From contig CADCJX010000004.1 of assembly GCA_902801885.1 (NCBI GenBank), positions 12,912 through 76,911 on the forward strand: 64,000 bases of DNA, read 5' to 3'. Position 1 is the stretch's first letter. Each line of letters opens with the position of its first letter. The notes beneath the pieces were generated by a model. That model did not search any database. It saw only the letters and a list, made by a program, of their open reading frames with translations, and was not told the origin of the DNA. The DNA is from an uncultured Bacteroidia bacterium (GTDB lineage: Bacteria; Bacteroidota; Bacteroidia; Bacteroidales; UBA932). The position numbers were made by a program, and so were the translations under genes. Shown here piece by piece: positions 8,260 through 16,358 of this stretch.

Positions 8260-9294
8260 CTAAAAAGGAAGAATCTCTACTCCGGGCTTGTCGGTGACCT
8301 TGCCGATGACGGCAGCCCTGTCACCATGCTGGGCCAGGATGTCTATTGCCTCACCCGCCTGGGCTGCATCCATCGCCAGCACCATGCCTATACCCATGTT
8401 GAAGATATTGAACATCTCCCTGTGCGGGATCTTACCGTATTTCTCAAGGAAATGGAAGATCGGGAGGATCTCCCAGGTGCCTTCATGAACCTCAATTCCC
8501 TGGCCCTCCTGGAGGATCCTGGGGATATTCTCATCGAAACCGCCGCCGGTGATGTGGGCGACTCCGTGGACGTCCAGGCTGTGGATCACGTCCAGGACCT
8601 GCTTGACATAGATCCTGGTGGGAGTGAGGGCCACGAGGCCGAGGGGCTCTTCGGTTCCGAGTTCCGGATAAGCCTTATGGAGATCCAGTCCATTGTCACT
8701 GAAAATCTTCCTCACCAGGCTGAACCCATTGCTGTGGACTCCGGTGGAAGCGATTCCGACCAGCACGTCACCCACCTTTACCTTTGTTCCGTCTATAAGC
8801 TTGCTCTTCTCGACGACTCCGGTTGTGTAGCCGGCTATGTCATATTCCCCATCCTCATACATGCCGGGCATTTCGGCAGTCTCGCCGCCAACAAGGGCGC
8901 AGCCGGCTTGGCGGCAGCCTTCGGCGACTCCGGAGACTATTGCCTCAACCACTTCCGGACGGGTCTTGCCCTGGGCGACATAGTCAAGGAATACAAGCGG
9001 TTCAGCTCCCTGTGCAAGGACGTCATTGACGCACATGGCAACAGCGTCGATGCCGATGGTGTCGTGCTTGTCCATCGCAAAGGCTATCTTGAGTTTCGTT
9101 CCGACACCGTCGGTTCCGCTCACGAGAACAGGCTCCTTGATGTTAAGGGCGCTGAGATCGAACATCCCACCAAAAGCACCTATATTGCCCATTACCCCTA
9201 GCCTCGAGGTCGAAGCTACATGTTTCTTGATCCTCCGGACGACATCGTAACCGGCTTCCAGGCTGACGCCCGCTTTCTCGTAGTCTACTGCCAT
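8260..9294 (-). CDS. purM: Phosphoribosylformylglycinamidine cyclo-ligase PurM
   Basis: AIR synthetase closes the imidazole ring of FGAM with ATP. The 344-residue length is normal. Clear signatures are [14 protein letters not shown] at the N-terminus, [48 protein letters not shown] and [13 protein letters not shown]. It heads the minus-strand block that includes purH and purD further on, although the lipoprotein/radical-SAM pair lies between. Its start faces rdgB divergently, with a perfect -7 box (9319-9326) in the 77-base gap. Confidence 0.97.
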   Translation of the reverse strand: MAVDYEKAGVSLEAGYDVVRRIKKHVASTSRLGVMGNIGAFGGMFDLSALNIKEPVLVSGTDGVGTKLKIAFAMDKHDTIGIDAVAMCVNDVLAQGAEPLVFLDYVAQGKTRPEVVEAIVSGVAEGCRQAGCALVGGETAEMPGMYEDGEYDIAGYTTGVVEKSKLIDGTKVKVGDVLVGIASTGVHSNGFSLVRKIFSDNGLDLHKAYPELGTEEPLGLVALTPTRIYVKQVLDVIHSLDVHGVAHITGGGFDENIPRILQEGQGIEVHEGTWEILPIFHFLEKYGKIPHREMFNIFNMGIGMVLAMDAAQAGEAIDILAQHGDRAAVIGKVTDKPGVEILPF

Positions 9295-9318
9295 TGTTGG
9301 TCTTGTTTTATATTCTTA

Positions 9319-9326
9319 CAAATTTA
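9319..9326 (-). promoter_or_regulatory. -7 box of purM
   Basis: Minus-strand TAAATTTG, a perfect match to TAnnTTTG, 24 bases upstream of the purM start codon. The -33 element is not obvious. The context and sequence are nearly the same as at purH (6546-6553). Confidence 0.4.
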
Positions 9327-9371
9327 ACCAATTAAGAGGAATAAACCCGCTTTTTTCGGATATTTGCAGTC

Positions 9372-10010
9372 ATGGAAGCAAGAAAAATCGTTTTCGCCAC
9401 AGGCAACCGGGGAAAATTGCGCGAGGCATCGGAGATTCTCGGGGAAGGCTTTGAATTATACACCCCTATGGATTTCGGTTTGACGGATGACATCCCGGAG
9501 ACCGGAACTACCCTTGAGGAGAACTCCCTCCAGAAGGCCGAATATATTTTCGAGAGAAAGGGATGCGACTGTTTCGCAGACGACACCGGCCTGGAAGTCG
9601 AAGCCCTTGGAGGTGCTCCCGGGGTCTATACGGCACGTTATGCCGGAGAGTCGAAGGATTTCGGGAAGAACATGGACAAGGTGCTCTCCGAACTTGAGGC
9701 ACTTGAGACCGCCGATCCTTCTACTACCAGAAGGGCTAGGTTCCGCAGCGTGGTAACCCTCATCCTAGATGGGAAAGTCCATCAATTCGAGGGAGTTATG
9801 GACGGGACTATTGCCCGCGGGAAATCCGGCCGCGGGGGTTTTGGCTACGACCCCATATTCATTCCCGATGAATATCCCGGGCTGACCGCCGCCGACATCA
9901 CCGAGGAGCAGAAGAACGAGATCTCACACCGTGGCAAGGCCCTCCGAGCCATGGCCGCCTTCCTCAACACTTCCTGTCATCCTGAGCAAAGCGAAGGATC
10001 TGACTCATGA
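9372..10010 (+). CDS. rdgB: RdgB/HAM1 non-canonical purine NTP pyrophosphatase
   Basis: Hydrolyses ITP, dITP and XTP to monophosphates, keeping damaged purines out of DNA and RNA. Signatures: IVFATGNRGKLREA at the N-terminus, GTTLEENSLQKAEYIF, FADDTGLEVEALGGAPGVYTARYAG, SGRGGFGYDPIF and the C-terminal EISHRGKALRAM. The catalytic core ends at about residue 200. The last 12 residues, SCHPEQSEGSDS, are encoded by a dispersed repeat (9975-10004) and are not part of the family. The stop codon overlaps the recO start (ATGA), so the two genes are coupled. A near -7 box, GATATTTG (9359-9366), lies just upstream. Confidence 0.95.
   Translation: MEARKIVFATGNRGKLREASEILGEGFELYTPMDFGLTDDIPETGTTLEENSLQKAEYIFERKGCDCFADDTGLEVEALGGAPGVYTARYAGESKDFGKNMDKVLSELEALETADPSTTRRARFRSVVTLILDGKVHQFEGVMDGTIARGKSGRGGFGYDPIFIPDEYPGLTAADITEEQKNEISHRGKALRAMAAFLNTSCHPEQSEGSDS
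9975..10004 (+). repeat. 30-base dispersed repeat, copy 2, coding the RdgB tail
   Basis: Matches 3443-3472 at 25 of 30 positions. It is read in frame as CHPEQSEGSD at the end of RdgB. The recO start codon begins two bases after the element. Confidence 0.7.
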
Positions 10011-10657
10011 AATCCAAGGCCGAACTCATAGTCCTGAATCACACCAAGTTTGGTGAAAATTCCATAGTCCTGCACACGCTGAGTGCAGAATACGGCCGCC
10101 ATGGATTCCTGGTGAAAGTCACCCCGAAGACGGCGATGGCCCTCTTCCTGCCACTGAATATCCTTCAGGCCGAGGTCACAGAGAACCCAAAGTCCGACCT
10201 CTGGTACGCCAGGAACTTCGTGAGCGTAAACCCTTTGAACGGGATCCGCTGCAATATCCACAAGAACACCATGACCCTTTTTATGAGCGAGGTCCTATAC
10301 CGAGTCGTGAAGGACCAGACCAATGAGGATGGCCTGGCCGAATGGCTGAAAGGGCAGATCCTTACCCTTGACGCACTCCAGAGCGATTTCGCCAATTTCC
10401 ACCTCCTTTTCCTGCTGCGGCTATGCTCCGTCCTCGGCTTCGACCCGGATGCCTCCGGACTGGCGCCGTTTGCCGACAAGCATCTCTCCCAGATGGAATT
10501 CCTCTTGAAACTGCCCTTCGCCGAAGCCCTGCTCTACCCTCTTTCAGGAGTAGACCGCAACACTATCGCCGAATCCATCCTCCGCTACATCGAATTCCAC
10601 ACCGAATCGGCCGTCAACGTCCGTTCTCTCGCCGTCCTTAGGGAGATCTACGGATAG
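10007..10657 (+). CDS. recO: DNA repair protein RecO
   Basis: A 216-residue protein of the recombination mediator family that loads RecA on gapped DNA with RecR. The N-terminal OB-fold is recognised from KAELIVLNHTKFGENSIVLHTLSAEYG followed by LNILQAEV; the helical C-terminal domain has FLLRLCSVLGFDPD. The four-cysteine zinc site of some RecO proteins is absent, as is common in this phylum. The start overlaps rdgB by 4 bases (ATGA). Slightly short against the usual 230-245 residues, but both ends look intact. Confidence 0.88.
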   Translation: MKSKAELIVLNHTKFGENSIVLHTLSAEYGRHGFLVKVTPKTAMALFLPLNILQAEVTENPKSDLWYARNFVSVNPLNGIRCNIHKNTMTLFMSEVLYRVVKDQTNEDGLAEWLKGQILTLDALQSDFANFHLLFLLRLCSVLGFDPDASGLAPFADKHLSQMEFLLKLPFAEALLYPLSGVDRNTIAESILRYIEFHTESAVNVRSLAVLREIYG

Positions 10658-10667
10658 CCGTCTTGGC

Positions 10668-10712
10668 TTTGTTATTCGCAAGATTATTCCTATCTTGTTG
10701 AAAAGCGAATAA
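10668..10712 (+). promoter_or_regulatory. Hairpin and possible promoter before the GH43-like gene
   Basis: TTTG (10668-10671) is followed 19 bases later by TATCTTGT (10691-10698), a two-mismatch -7 box. An imperfect inverted repeat, TTATTCGC (10672-10679) with GCGAATAA (10705-10712) plus CAAGAT/ATCTTG inside, spans the same 40 bases. It may be the recO terminator or a regulatory stem. Confidence 0.3.
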
Positions 10713-10714
10713 TC

Positions 10715-11716
10715 ATGAATAAGATCATCATCCTTGCGGCAGCCGTTGCATTATGCCTTTCTTCTTGCGGGCCTAAGATCCAAAAGGTTACCCTCGAGCC
10801 GATGCCCATGCTCTACGGAGATTCCTCAAGGACTGTCCTCCCCTTTTCCAAGGATCCGACAGTCATCCGTAAAGGGAACGAGTACATGATGTACTATTCA
10901 ATCAAGTCTTATGAGAAAACCGTAAGCCCCGAACCTGCGCATAATGGCTGGGACACCGGAATAGCCAGGAGCACAGACCTCGTCAACTGGACCAGGGTCT
11001 GCGACCTGGATCTGAGAGACTCCAAAGGCAACAAGATCTACGGAGCAGTGGCCCCTTGCGTCAAGGTCATCGACGGCCAGATCCACATGTTCTACCAGCG
11101 CATGTGGGAAAAGGCCAATAACAACAATATCTGGCATGCGACCAGCGAAGACGGAATCACCTTCACCAACACCTGCGACACTCCTGTCTTCGTACCGGAG
11201 ACATCCTGGTCCATCAACAGGTCAATCGACGCCGAAGTCTACCGCGTGAAAGACAAGATGATCCTGATGTTTGCCACCAGGGACGAGACCAAGACTTACC
11301 AGCTGCTCGGCATGGCTGAAGCTCCCTATGGAAGTGATTACGGTCCTGACAAATGGACCCTCCTTTCGACGAAAGGCCCCTTCCTGAAGCCGGACATGGA
11401 CTGGGAGATGAGCTGCATCGAAGCTCCGACCGTGATAAAGCACAAGGGTGTCTGGTACATGTTCTACGCCGGAGCCTACAACCACGAGAAACAGCAGATA
11501 GGCCTTGCCACTTCGACTGACGGAATAAACTTTACCAGGATCGCTCCCGACGGCCTTCTGTTCACACATGGAGAAGAGGGGACCTGGAATCATGGGGAGA
11601 GCGGCCACCCGGGAGTCTTCCAGGACGAAGACGGACAAGTGTACCTCTTCTTCCAGGGCAAGGACTCGCCTGACGGCAATTACATGCTTTCCGTCTGCAA
11701 GGTGCATTTTGAATAA
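10715..11716 (+). CDS. GH43-like five-bladed propeller lipoprotein
   Basis: A 333-residue lipoprotein (lipobox LSSC, cysteine about residue 19). Repeated blades show the pattern of the GH43/GH117/GH130-type beta-propeller: DPTVIRKGNEYMMYYS, NGWDTGIARSTDLVNWTRV, GAVAPCVKVIDGQIHMFYQ, IEAPTVIKHKGVWYMFYAG, GHPGVFQDEDGQVYLFFQG. Asp in DPTV and Glu in IEAPT are candidate catalytic residues. The substrate cannot be told. It stands alone between recO and an S41 protease, with 57 and 42 bases on either side. Confidence 0.7.
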   Translation: MNKIIILAAAVALCLSSCGPKIQKVTLEPMPMLYGDSSRTVLPFSKDPTVIRKGNEYMMYYSIKSYEKTVSPEPAHNGWDTGIARSTDLVNWTRVCDLDLRDSKGNKIYGAVAPCVKVIDGQIHMFYQRMWEKANNNNIWHATSEDGITFTNTCDTPVFVPETSWSINRSIDAEVYRVKDKMILMFATRDETKTYQLLGMAEAPYGSDYGPDKWTLLSTKGPFLKPDMDWEMSCIEAPTVIKHKGVWYMFYAGAYNHEKQQIGLATSTDGINFTRIAPDGLLFTHGEEGTWNHGESGHPGVFQDEDGQVYLFFQGKDSPDGNYMLSVCKVHFE

Positions 11717-11738
11717 ACCAGAATGGCACGATATTTAG

Positions 11739-11746
11739 TATTTTTG
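11739..11746 (+). promoter_or_regulatory. -7 box of the S41 protease gene
   Basis: TATTTTTG matches TAnnTTTG and lies 12 bases upstream of the first start codon. No TTTG is seen at the expected -33 position. Confidence 0.35.
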
Positions 11747-11758
11747 CAGGACGGATAA

Positions 11759-13375
11759 ATGGATATGAAGAAAAGAACGATCATACTGGCCGTCGCGGCA
11801 TTGCTTGCCAGCGGCATGGCCTCAGCACAATCCCAGAGCTTCAAGCTCGGAAAATGGACAGAAATCCAGAATGCAATCCTGAAGGAGCTCAACCGCTCCT
11901 ATGTCGATTCCCTTCCTGTAGACAGGATAGAAAGGGCTGGAATCGATGCCATGCTGGGAGACCTGGACCCCTACACCGTCTACATCCCCGAAGAGGAGAA
12001 CGAAGACCTCCAGATGATGGTAAGCAAGAGCTATGGAGGCATCGGAGCAGTCATCTACAAGCCGGACAAGGATGGGAACGTGATCATCAACGAGCCTTAC
12101 GCAGGTTCTCCGGCCGTGAGATACGGCCTGCGCTGCGGTGACGAAATCATGGAGATCGACGGAGTTTCCACCCACGGACTAACGAGCCAGGAGTGCTCCG
12201 ACAGGATGAAAGGGAAGCCAGGAACGACAGTGAAGTTCAAGGTCAAGAAGGTCTACACCGACGAGATCGTGGAAATAAACGTTGTCCGCGAAAGGATACA
12301 CCTCCCTGATGTTGAATATGCAGGAATGCTCGATGCCGAGACAGGTTACATCTACCAGAGCGGTTTCACTGAAAATGTGTCCGGAGACATTCGTAACGCT
12401 GTCCTGAATCTCAAGAAGCAGGGCATGAAGAAACTTGTACTCGACCTTCGCGGCAATGGCGGAGGCCTGATGAACGAAGCCATCAACATCGTCTCACTCT
12501 TCGTCCCCAAGGGTTCGCTGGTCGTCTCTTCCAAAGGCAATGGAATCAGTGAGCAAAAATACAAGACTACCACGGAACCGATTGACACTGAGATTCCTTT
12601 GATCGTGATGGTCGATTCCGGTTCCGCTTCCTCTTCGGAAATCGTGACCGGTGCCCTCCAGGATCTTGACAGGGCTACCGTCATGGGCACCAGGACCTTT
12701 GGAAAGGGACTGGTACAAAGCATCAGGCCCCTGCCCTACAATGGCCAGCTGAAGGTCACTACAGCCAAGTACTACACCCCTTCAGGCCGTTGCGTCCAAG
12801 CCATCGATTATGCCCATCGCAACGAAGACGGAAGCGTAGGCTATATTCCTGATTCACTTGCCAATGAGTTCAAGACCGCCCACGGAAGGATAGTCAAGGA
12901 CGGTGGCGGCATTACCCCGGATGTGATCGTGAAAGGCCATGAATACAGCCGCCTGACCTATTCGTTGGTCTATTCATCGATCATCCAGGACTACGCCATC
13001 AAGTTCGTCAAGGAGCACAAAAGCGTTCCGGAGGACTGGACGATGAGCGACGCTGACTGGAAGGATTTCGTGGCTTTCGCCAAGACAAAGGAATTCGACT
13101 ACCGCTCGAGTGCCAAGACCTATTTCGACCTTCTCAAGAAGGAACTTGACAAGGACGGCCTTGCTGACAGCATGAAAGACCAGGTCGACGCCCTACAAAA
13201 AGCCCTGGAGATGGACAAGGAGACCTTCCTCAACCTCAAAAAGGATGAAATCGTGCCGTTCGTGGAGGAGGAGATAATGGTCCGCTACTATTTCCAGGAA
13301 GCCGGCATCAAGGTCCGCCTGCGCTACGACGAGCAGCTCAAGGAAGCCCTGACCAAGCCACTGATCAGCTACTAG
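11759..13375 (+). CDS. S41-family C-terminal processing protease with PDZ domain
   Basis: A 538-residue exported serine protease of the CtpA/Prc type. Signal peptide about 1-23 (ending GMASA). An N-terminal helical segment carries LDPYTVYIPEEE, then a PDZ domain (about 85-170; SYGGIGAVIYKPDKDG, GLRCGDEIMEIDGV), then the S41 core: LVLDLRGNGGGLMNEAI, the catalytic serine in VDSGSASSSEIV and the catalytic lysine in TFGKGLVQSIRPL. It probably trims C-termini of periplasmic proteins. The first ATG (MDMKKRT) and the next one 6 bases on are both possible starts; MKKRT is the more usual signal-peptide start. A C-terminal helical region of 140 residues follows the protease core. Confidence 0.92.
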   Translation: MDMKKRTIILAVAALLASGMASAQSQSFKLGKWTEIQNAILKELNRSYVDSLPVDRIERAGIDAMLGDLDPYTVYIPEEENEDLQMMVSKSYGGIGAVIYKPDKDGNVIINEPYAGSPAVRYGLRCGDEIMEIDGVSTHGLTSQECSDRMKGKPGTTVKFKVKKVYTDEIVEINVVRERIHLPDVEYAGMLDAETGYIYQSGFTENVSGDIRNAVLNLKKQGMKKLVLDLRGNGGGLMNEAINIVSLFVPKGSLVVSSKGNGISEQKYKTTTEPIDTEIPLIVMVDSGSASSSEIVTGALQDLDRATVMGTRTFGKGLVQSIRPLPYNGQLKVTTAKYYTPSGRCVQAIDYAHRNEDGSVGYIPDSLANEFKTAHGRIVKDGGGITPDVIVKGHEYSRLTYSLVYSSIIQDYAIKFVKEHKSVPEDWTMSDADWKDFVAFAKTKEFDYRSSAKTYFDLLKKELDKDGLADSMKDQVDALQKALEMDKETFLNLKKDEIVPFVEEEIMVRYYFQEAGIKVRLRYDEQLKEALTKPLISY

Positions 13376-13394
13376 GAATATATTCACATACATT

Positions 13395-15497
13395 ATGGCA
13401 AACATAGGCAAACGGATCCTGCAGATCCTTCTGCTGTACGTTGGTATTTGTGTGACAGCATCCGCTGCAGAACCTTTCCGGATCGGAGTCGCCGGAGTTA
13501 CACATGACCATCTCAATGGCGTTGTGTCCCAGCTCAGACAGGGAGACATCCAAGTAGTGGGTGTCTGGGAAGCCGACGAGAGGTACCTGCACTCAAACTC
13601 CCTGACCCGGCTTGTTCCGGAGAATCTCTTCTACTCAGACCTTGGCAAGATGCTGGATGAGACCCGTCCGGAAGCCGTTGTCGCTTACGGATCGATCAAG
13701 GAGCATCTCACTGTCGTGCAAGCCTGCGCACCGAGAGGGATCCACGTGATGGTAGAAAAGCCCCTCGCGACAACTTATGATGAAGCCAAGGAGATGGAAG
13801 CTCAGGCAAGGAAACACGGCATACTCCTTCTTACCAACTACGAGACCACCTGGTACGCATCGAACCATTACATCAAACAGGAGGCCGATGCAGGCAGGAT
13901 CGGACCCATCCACAGGATTGAGGTTTACGACGGTCACCAGGGCCCTTCGGAGATAGGTTGCAGCAAGAAATTCCTGGACTGGCTGACTGATCCCGTCCTC
14001 AACGGAGGAGGCGCAGTAATGGATTTCGGATGCTACGGAGCAAACCTGGCGACCTGGATCCTGGGAGGTCAAAGACCCGTCAGCGTGTACGCTGTCCTTA
14101 AGCAGAACAAGCCGGAAGTCTATCCCAAGGTTGATGACGATGCCACGATTATCCTGGACTATTCTGGAACGACCGTCCAGATCAATGCATCCTGGTGCTG
14201 GCCCTACAACCGCAAGGACATGTACGTCTATGGCAAGAAGGGCTTCCTTTACCAGCCTGATCCGAAGCACGTTACCGACGCTGCCGGCAAACCCGGCATC
14301 GAAGCGCCTTCCCTTGCCGCCCCGATTGACAATCCTTTCCGCTACCTCGCTGCAGCTGTCAGGGGGGAACTGACCGTAAAGCCCTTCGACCTTTGCTCCC
14401 TGGAAAACAACATGATAGTGATGGAGATCCTCTCTGCCGCCGTCAAAAGCAGTCGCACCGGGGTACCTGTCCGGCTGGACGGGCCGAAGAATGACGGATT
14501 TGCAGAAGCGGAGCCCTATTTCCTCAACGCAAGGAAAGCCTTGGCCAGCAATGACCTGATAATGAATCCCGTCTCCGATTTTGACTGTGCAGACCCTTCA
14601 GTTGTAAAAATAGGCGACTGGTTCTACTGCTTTGCCACTGGCTTCCCGATCCGGATCTACAGAAGCCGCGATCTCTGCCAATGGGAGTTTTACAGGAATA
14701 TGTTCCCTGGCCCGTCACCTGACGACCCCTACGGTGACGGAAAGAAGGATCCGATGAAGACAGGAGCTAAAAGCCGCATCAATTACTGGGCTCCGAGCCC
14801 GGCCGTCATCAACGGAAAGGTTGTGGTGTACCTGACCCTGTTCGTCTCGATGGAGAATGACAGGCAGGTAGTCTGCGTCGCTGACGACATTGACGGAGAA
14901 TTCCGCTATGCGGGCACTCTGAATATAGGTACTCCGGATCATCCTACTCCACAGGATGGACAGTTCTTCCTGGATGACGACGGTAGACAATATCTGGTCT
15001 GGGGAGACGTCAACAGCAAAGGGAATTACATCCGGGAACTGACAAGCGACGGCCTCCGTTACAAGCCTGGCAGCAAGCCTCACTACATCACCAAGGCCTA
15101 CGAAGGAGGTTATATCTATAAATATGGAGGAAAATACTATTTCTTCTGCTCCAAAGGCTATTACAACACCGCTGACTACACTCTGTGCATGTCCGTTTCA
15201 GACAGGCTGGACGGAGAATGGCCCGAGCCCGTCCCGGTCCTTAAATCTGACAATCCTGAAGCAATCCTTAATGGAGCCGGTCACAACGGAGAAATCATAA
15301 CCGACAGCCAGGGCCGGATGTTCATGGTCATGCACACCCATTGTGAAGGGCTGATTCCCCTGAGAGGCAGTTATCATCCCAGGCCGATGATGCTGATGGA
15401 GTTGAAGGAAATAGACGGTACCCTCACCTTTGTGAACCACAAGGGCGAACCCACCACACGTCCCGAATGGCTCGTTCAGCGCCCCGTGTTCAAGTAA
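13395..15497 (+). CDS. Exported Gfo/Idh/MocA oxidoreductase fused to a GH43 glycosidase
   Basis: A 700-residue two-domain protein with a Sec-type signal peptide (about 1-25, TASAA). Residues 27-385 are a Gfo/Idh/MocA NAD(P)-dependent oxidoreductase: RIGVAGVTHDHLN in the nucleotide-binding position (a loosened GxGxxG), EKPLATTYDEA with K122, and DFGCYGANL with D210 and Y214 in the spacing of the glucose-fructose oxidoreductase Asp/Tyr pair. Residues 390-700 are a GH43 propeller: D400 in CADPSVV (base), D521 in PQDGQFF, E570 in KAYEGGYIY (acid). No twin arginine is seen, odd for a cofactor-loaded exported enzyme. It converges on the uronate PUL, ending 14 bases from it. Reaction and substrate unknown; a redox step joined to hydrolysis is inferred. 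Confidence 0.85.
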   Translation: MANIGKRILQILLLYVGICVTASAAEPFRIGVAGVTHDHLNGVVSQLRQGDIQVVGVWEADERYLHSNSLTRLVPENLFYSDLGKMLDETRPEAVVAYGSIKEHLTVVQACAPRGIHVMVEKPLATTYDEAKEMEAQARKHGILLLTNYETTWYASNHYIKQEADAGRIGPIHRIEVYDGHQGPSEIGCSKKFLDWLTDPVLNGGGAVMDFGCYGANLATWILGGQRPVSVYAVLKQNKPEVYPKVDDDATIILDYSGTTVQINASWCWPYNRKDMYVYGKKGFLYQPDPKHVTDAAGKPGIEAPSLAAPIDNPFRYLAAAVRGELTVKPFDLCSLENNMIVMEILSAAVKSSRTGVPVRLDGPKNDGFAEAEPYFLNARKALASNDLIMNPVSDFDCADPSVVKIGDWFYCFATGFPIRIYRSRDLCQWEFYRNMFPGPSPDDPYGDGKKDPMKTGAKSRINYWAPSPAVINGKVVVYLTLFVSMENDRQVVCVADDIDGEFRYAGTLNIGTPDHPTPQDGQFFLDDDGRQYLVWGDVNSKGNYIRELTSDGLRYKPGSKPHYITKAYEGGYIYKYGGKYYFFCSKGYYNTADYTLCMSVSDRLDGEWPEPVPVLKSDNPEAILNGAGHNGEIITDSQGRMFMVMHTHCEGLIPLRGSYHPRPMMLMELKEIDGTLTFVNHKGEPTTRPEWLVQRPVFK

Positions 15498-15511
15498 AAC
15501 GGAGTAGATCT

Positions 15512-16357
15512 TCAACGTAACGTGAATGGCTCCGTGAACTCCACCTTGGTCCCTTCTGGAGAAACGATGTTCAGAAGCCAGCGATTCGTCATTCCAATTG
15601 ATGGTTTCGAAATCGGATAACCACCGCGGGAATGAAGGACCATCAAGGTTTCCTGCATGTCCATTGTCTGGAAACAGGGATGACCGAAAGAACTATCAGA
15701 TGGAAAATAATGCTCTACGCATTCAGTACCGACCCCAATGGAGATATAATGGATCCCCCTTTCTCCAGATGACTGCTGATACCGTACGATTTCTTTTCCT
15801 CCGAGAAGACCGACCCAGAAAGGATCATCACGGTCAAGCTTGTCAGAAGGCAGACCTACGTGGTGGACACGTGTGGAAATCCGAGTGACAGACAGAAACT
15901 CTCCCAAACATTTCAGATGTTTCCCTCCTTGTGTGAATTCTACGAATTCAATAAGGTTTCCATCAGCGTCATGGGTAGTCACGACTTTCTCTCCTGCCCC
16001 ATCGATGATAACATCCGAAACAGGCCATTGCTTTTCCAAGAGGTAATCACGTATTGAATCAGCAGAAGCCACATGTAGGGAAACACTCACAAGTTTTTCC
16101 TTTCTGGAAACGGCATCCTTGTCAACGAAAAACTCTATGAACTGTCTGTCATTTACCTTGAAAGAATAAACATTACCTCTTTCCGAATAGTAGCTGAACG
16201 CCTCGTCAAAACCCAAAAAACGGCCGTAATAGTCCCTGACTGTGTCAATGGAAGAAACCCTGTAGGTCAGCTTGGCAATCCCGTATATGTTGGGGACGGC
16301 AGCGAAAGCAGCAGCCCCAAACAGGGTTACAACTATGGTGAAAATAATCTTTCGCAT
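15512..16357 (-). CDS. Exported tandem VOC (glyoxalase/dioxygenase fold) protein
   Basis: A 281-residue protein with a signal peptide (about 1-19) and two vicinal-oxygen-chelate halves. The first runs from IAKLTYRVSSIDTVRDYYG to GNLIEFVEF, the second from TRVHHVGLPSDKLDRDDPFW to GTKVEFTEPF. Histidine and glutamate residues at the usual metal positions are present (HHVG, VEFTE), so a metal-binding lyase, isomerase or dioxygenase is possible. It is the last gene of the 15-gene uronate PUL, one base after the DUF2264 gene. Exported VOC proteins are unusual and its reaction is unknown. Confidence 0.75.
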   Translation of the reverse strand: MRKIIFTIVVTLFGAAAFAAVPNIYGIAKLTYRVSSIDTVRDYYGRFLGFDEAFSYYSERGNVYSFKVNDRQFIEFFVDKDAVSRKEKLVSVSLHVASADSIRDYLLEKQWPVSDVIIDGAGEKVVTTHDADGNLIEFVEFTQGGKHLKCLGEFLSVTRISTRVHHVGLPSDKLDRDDPFWVGLLGGKEIVRYQQSSGERGIHYISIGVGTECVEHYFPSDSSFGHPCFQTMDMQETLMVLHSRGGYPISKPSIGMTNRWLLNIVSPEGTKVEFTEPFTLR

Positions 16358-16358
16358 A

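Noticed and set aside
8083..9201. Long open frame of 372 codons antisense to purM
   Set aside because: It mirrors the codon bias of purM on the other strand, has no recognisable domain and no start context. The same applies to other long antisense frames, such as 890-1963 over the M28 gene and 17151-17921 over the DUF2264 gene.
10715..15497. The two GH43-like genes as a recent duplication
   Set aside because: The propellers share only family motifs, and one is fused to an oxidoreductase. No stretch of near identity was seen.
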